From assembly GCA_043797735.1 (NCBI GenBank), contig JAZDPH010000064.1:1-29865 (forward strand): a DNA stretch of 29,865 nt, written 5' to 3'. This document shows positions 28,609-29,865 of the stretch, piece by piece. The stretch is from BS750m-G77 sp043797735. GTDB taxonomy: Bacteria > Omnitrophota > Gorgyraeia > Gygaellales > Profunditerraquicolaceae. A program made the position numbers and the translations under genes. Position 1 is the stretch's first letter. The number at the start of each line of letters is the position of its first letter. Below the pieces are notes generated by a model. That model saw nothing but the letters and a program-made list of their open reading frames with translations. It was not told where the DNA came from and searched no databases.

Positions 28609-29521
28609 TATAGACATTCCATTTGTCCAGCTCTGCCTTAAGGCCCCCGGCCTTGGCGATATCGCTTTTGCTCTGTTCAAACAACTTCTCAATTCTCTCT
28701 TTTACCGAACCCGGCAGCTTTGTAAGCTGGCTTAAGGTCTTTTTAATCTTTTCCACTTCCTCTGCGCCGATCGGCCCGTTTTGCGCCTGAGGCCCCAATT
28801 TTAAATACTCCAGGAGTTTATTAATCTCCTCCTCCATGGCATGGGCCTGCTCTATCAGGCCGCTAAAATCCATTTTGATATTCAATATCCGCGCAAGCGC
28901 CTTAAGCACCGCCGCGCTTGCCCTGGGGTTATCTATCTGTATGGTATAAAGAGGGATTTCACCAAAGAGGCAAAACCCTTTCAGGCCCTCCCTCTTGGCT
29001 ATCCCCAGGAACAGGCCGTTCATCCCGCTGATGTTTCCTCCGGTTAACAAATGCAGGTTGTATTTTTTTAAACTGGCGTTTAACTCTGCCGAGGTTGAGG
29101 CAAACCAGACACCCGCCTCATGGGTATGGTCAACAGGCTGCGGCATTGAGGCAAAACTAACCACTATCTCTGCCTTAAACATCTTAGCCAGATAGATAAT
29201 CTTCTTAGAATAATCTTCGGCCTTGGCTAAATCCGGCTGGGCATTACTGATAAAAATTATAATATCCCTGCCGGCCTGCTGGTTCTTCCAATAATAGAAT
29301 TTGCCCTCCGGCAGCTCCGGCCTGCTTAAAACCCCGTTCTCTATAACGCTGCCGGTCAGATAAAAGAAATCCTGCGCCAGCAATTCCGCGAACTCCTGCG
29401 CCTTTAAATCCTGCACCAGGTATTTGGCCGCCCGGAAAGCCACATTCCCCATCCCCGGCCAGGCAACAATAAAATATGGCCTGCGTAATTTCGGCCTTTT
29501 GTTAATCTTTATCCCTTCCAT
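28550..29521 (-). CDS. PAC2 family protein
   Basis: A 323-residue protein of the PAC2 (proteasome assembly chaperone 2) superfamily. Typical segments: YFIVAWPGMGNVAFRAAKYLV at 17-37, a KFYYWKNQQAGRDIIIFISNAQP strand-turn region, and AEIVVSFASMPQPVDHTHEAG followed by HLLTGGNISGMNGLFLG and FCLFGEIPLYTIQIDNPRASAAVL. From about residue 225 a predicted coiled-coil tail (LIEQAHAMEEEINKLLEYLK and later KIKKTLSQLTKLPGSVKERIEKLF) follows. Bacterial members have no proven job. ATG 29521 has AAAGGAG. The gene overlaps hypE by 59 nt. First gene of its operon after a hairpin-rich gap. Confidence 0.9.
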   Translation of the reverse strand: MEGIKINKRPKLRRPYFIVAWPGMGNVAFRAAKYLVQDLKAQEFAELLAQDFFYLTGSVIENGVLSRPELPEGKFYYWKNQQAGRDIIIFISNAQPDLAKAEDYSKKIIYLAKMFKAEIVVSFASMPQPVDHTHEAGVWFASTSAELNASLKKYNLHLLTGGNISGMNGLFLGIAKREGLKGFCLFGEIPLYTIQIDNPRASAAVLKALARILNIKMDFSGLIEQAHAMEEEINKLLEYLKLGPQAQNGPIGAEEVEKIKKTLSQLTKLPGSVKERIEKLFEQSKSDIAKAGGLKAELDKWNVYNEYEDRFLDLFKKNKAKDN

Positions 29522-29541
29522 ATACTCTCCTTTAATTTAAT

Positions 29542-29580
29542 TGAGGGGTCGGGGTGTTTCTTCCGATGTCCGACCCCTCA
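29542..29580. repeat. Hairpin 1 upstream of the PAC2 gene
   Basis: TGAGGGGTCGG (29542-29552) and CCGACCCCTCA (29570-29580) pair over 11 bp around a 17-nt loop. It is the first of three adjoining hairpins in the gap between ruvB and the PAC2 gene. Confidence 0.6.
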
Positions 29581-29649
29581 TCCTGAGCGAAGCGAAGGAT
29601 CTCCGGTCAACTCATCGTAGAGATCCTTCCTCGCTTCGCTCGTCAGGAT
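29580..29649. repeat. Inverted pair of AGCGAAGC-type dispersed repeats
   Basis: The unit TCCTGAGCGAAGCGAAGGAT (29581-29600) faces an inverted copy (29620-29649), which differs only by two 2-nt insertions. The unit matches those inside the RND and folC genes. The flanking GATCTC/GAGATC extends the stem. Confidence 0.75.
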
Positions 29650-29688
29650 GAGCAGTCGCGGGATTAGGAAAACTCCCCGACTGCTCAT
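29648..29688. repeat. Hairpin 3 upstream of the PAC2 gene
   Basis: ATGAGCAGTCG (29648-29658) pairs with CGACTGCTCAT (29678-29688); GGG/CCC extends it past one bulged base. The flank towards ruvB is AT-rich (29687-29720). It could serve as part of a ruvB terminator, though no clear U-run follows on the minus strand. Confidence 0.55.
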
Positions 29689-29740
29689 ATTTTAATGTAC
29701 TTTTTATATTTTGCAATCACTAACCGCCCAGCCATCTATA

Positions 29741-29865
29741 TTAAAACAATTCCGTTTGTTTTTCGTATTTGATGCCGAAGTGGTCAAAGGCACACTTAGT
29801 TGCCACTCTCCCCCGCGCAGTGCGCTTTAAATATCCGGTTTTCAAAAGGTACGGCTCAACGGTAT
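29741..29865 (-). CDS. ruvB: Holliday junction branch-migration helicase RuvB, C-terminus (5' end outside window)
   Basis: Only the last 41 codons are in the window. The frame reads TVEPYLLKTGYLKRTARGRVAT and then a short FDHFGIKY tail to a TAA at 29741. The VEPYL..G.L.RT.RGR.AT pattern is the end of the RuvB winged-helix domain, which binds DNA at Holliday junctions. RuvB is the motor of the RuvAB branch-migration complex in homologous recombination. The reading frame is intact up to the window edge. Confidence 0.93.
   Translation of the reverse strand, partial: TVEPYLLKTGYLKRTARGRVATKCAFDHFGIKYEKQTELF

Overview
The window reads as about 30 kb of chromosome from an uncultured Gram-negative bacterium. 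A tripartite RND/TolC efflux operon and lipoprotein signals imply an outer membrane. The gene content (PAC2-family protein, orphan hypE, UPF0280, EF-G-like and YchF-like factors, dispersed AGCGAAGC-type repeats inside genes) and mid-range GC would fit a metagenome-assembled genome of Omnitrophota (OP3) or a neighbouring lineage. That taxonomic guess is an inference; no rRNA is present. Every confident gene except comM lies on the minus strand, in long runs with short gaps or 1-4 nt stop/start overlaps. No tRNA, rRNA, CRISPR array, transposase or phage gene was recognised, and no gene-free stretch exceeds 300 bases.

Region by region (genes on minus unless stated). 1-3873: the end of a biosynthetic operon that runs off the left edge. 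A strong promoter and an 18-bp palindrome precede a small PCP_red-like protein, a ketopantoate-reductase-type oxidoreductase, a tandem TIGR04076 protein, and two ketosynthases resembling the KSalpha/KSbeta (chain-length factor) pair of type II polyketide synthases. Two copies of a structured ~116-bp element sit just upstream of the first two genes. 3899-10397: marR, outer-membrane factor, adaptor, RND pump and PG0541-type protein, with a perfect MarR-type operator. 10433-13177: divergent-PAP2 membrane protein, LysM/L,D-transpeptidase, accA, padR. 13361-14893 (+): comM/yifB. 15141-23321: EF-G-like GTPase, YchF-like protein without its nucleotide-binding motifs, purH, folC, mnmE, folE and a secreted protein, behind a good promoter. 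23332-26761: two D-Ala-D-Ala-ligase-like ATP-grasp enzymes and a lysine 2,3-aminomutase, preceded by an AT-rich leader with a terminator hairpin. 26758-29521: PAC2-family protein, hypE and a UPF0280 protein. 29522-29740: three hairpins. 29741-29865: the 3' end of ruvB.

How genes work together: purH, folC and folE concern folate and one-carbon-dependent purine synthesis, and MnmE uses folate-derived carbon for tRNA modification, so 15.6-20.5 kb is a coherent folate/one-carbon block attached to two translation-factor relatives. The kamA block could make beta-lysine and join it, or another amino acid, to an acceptor. The left block could make an aromatic or polyene-type polyketide. The last two, together with the paired structured elements, are the best candidates for undescribed systems.
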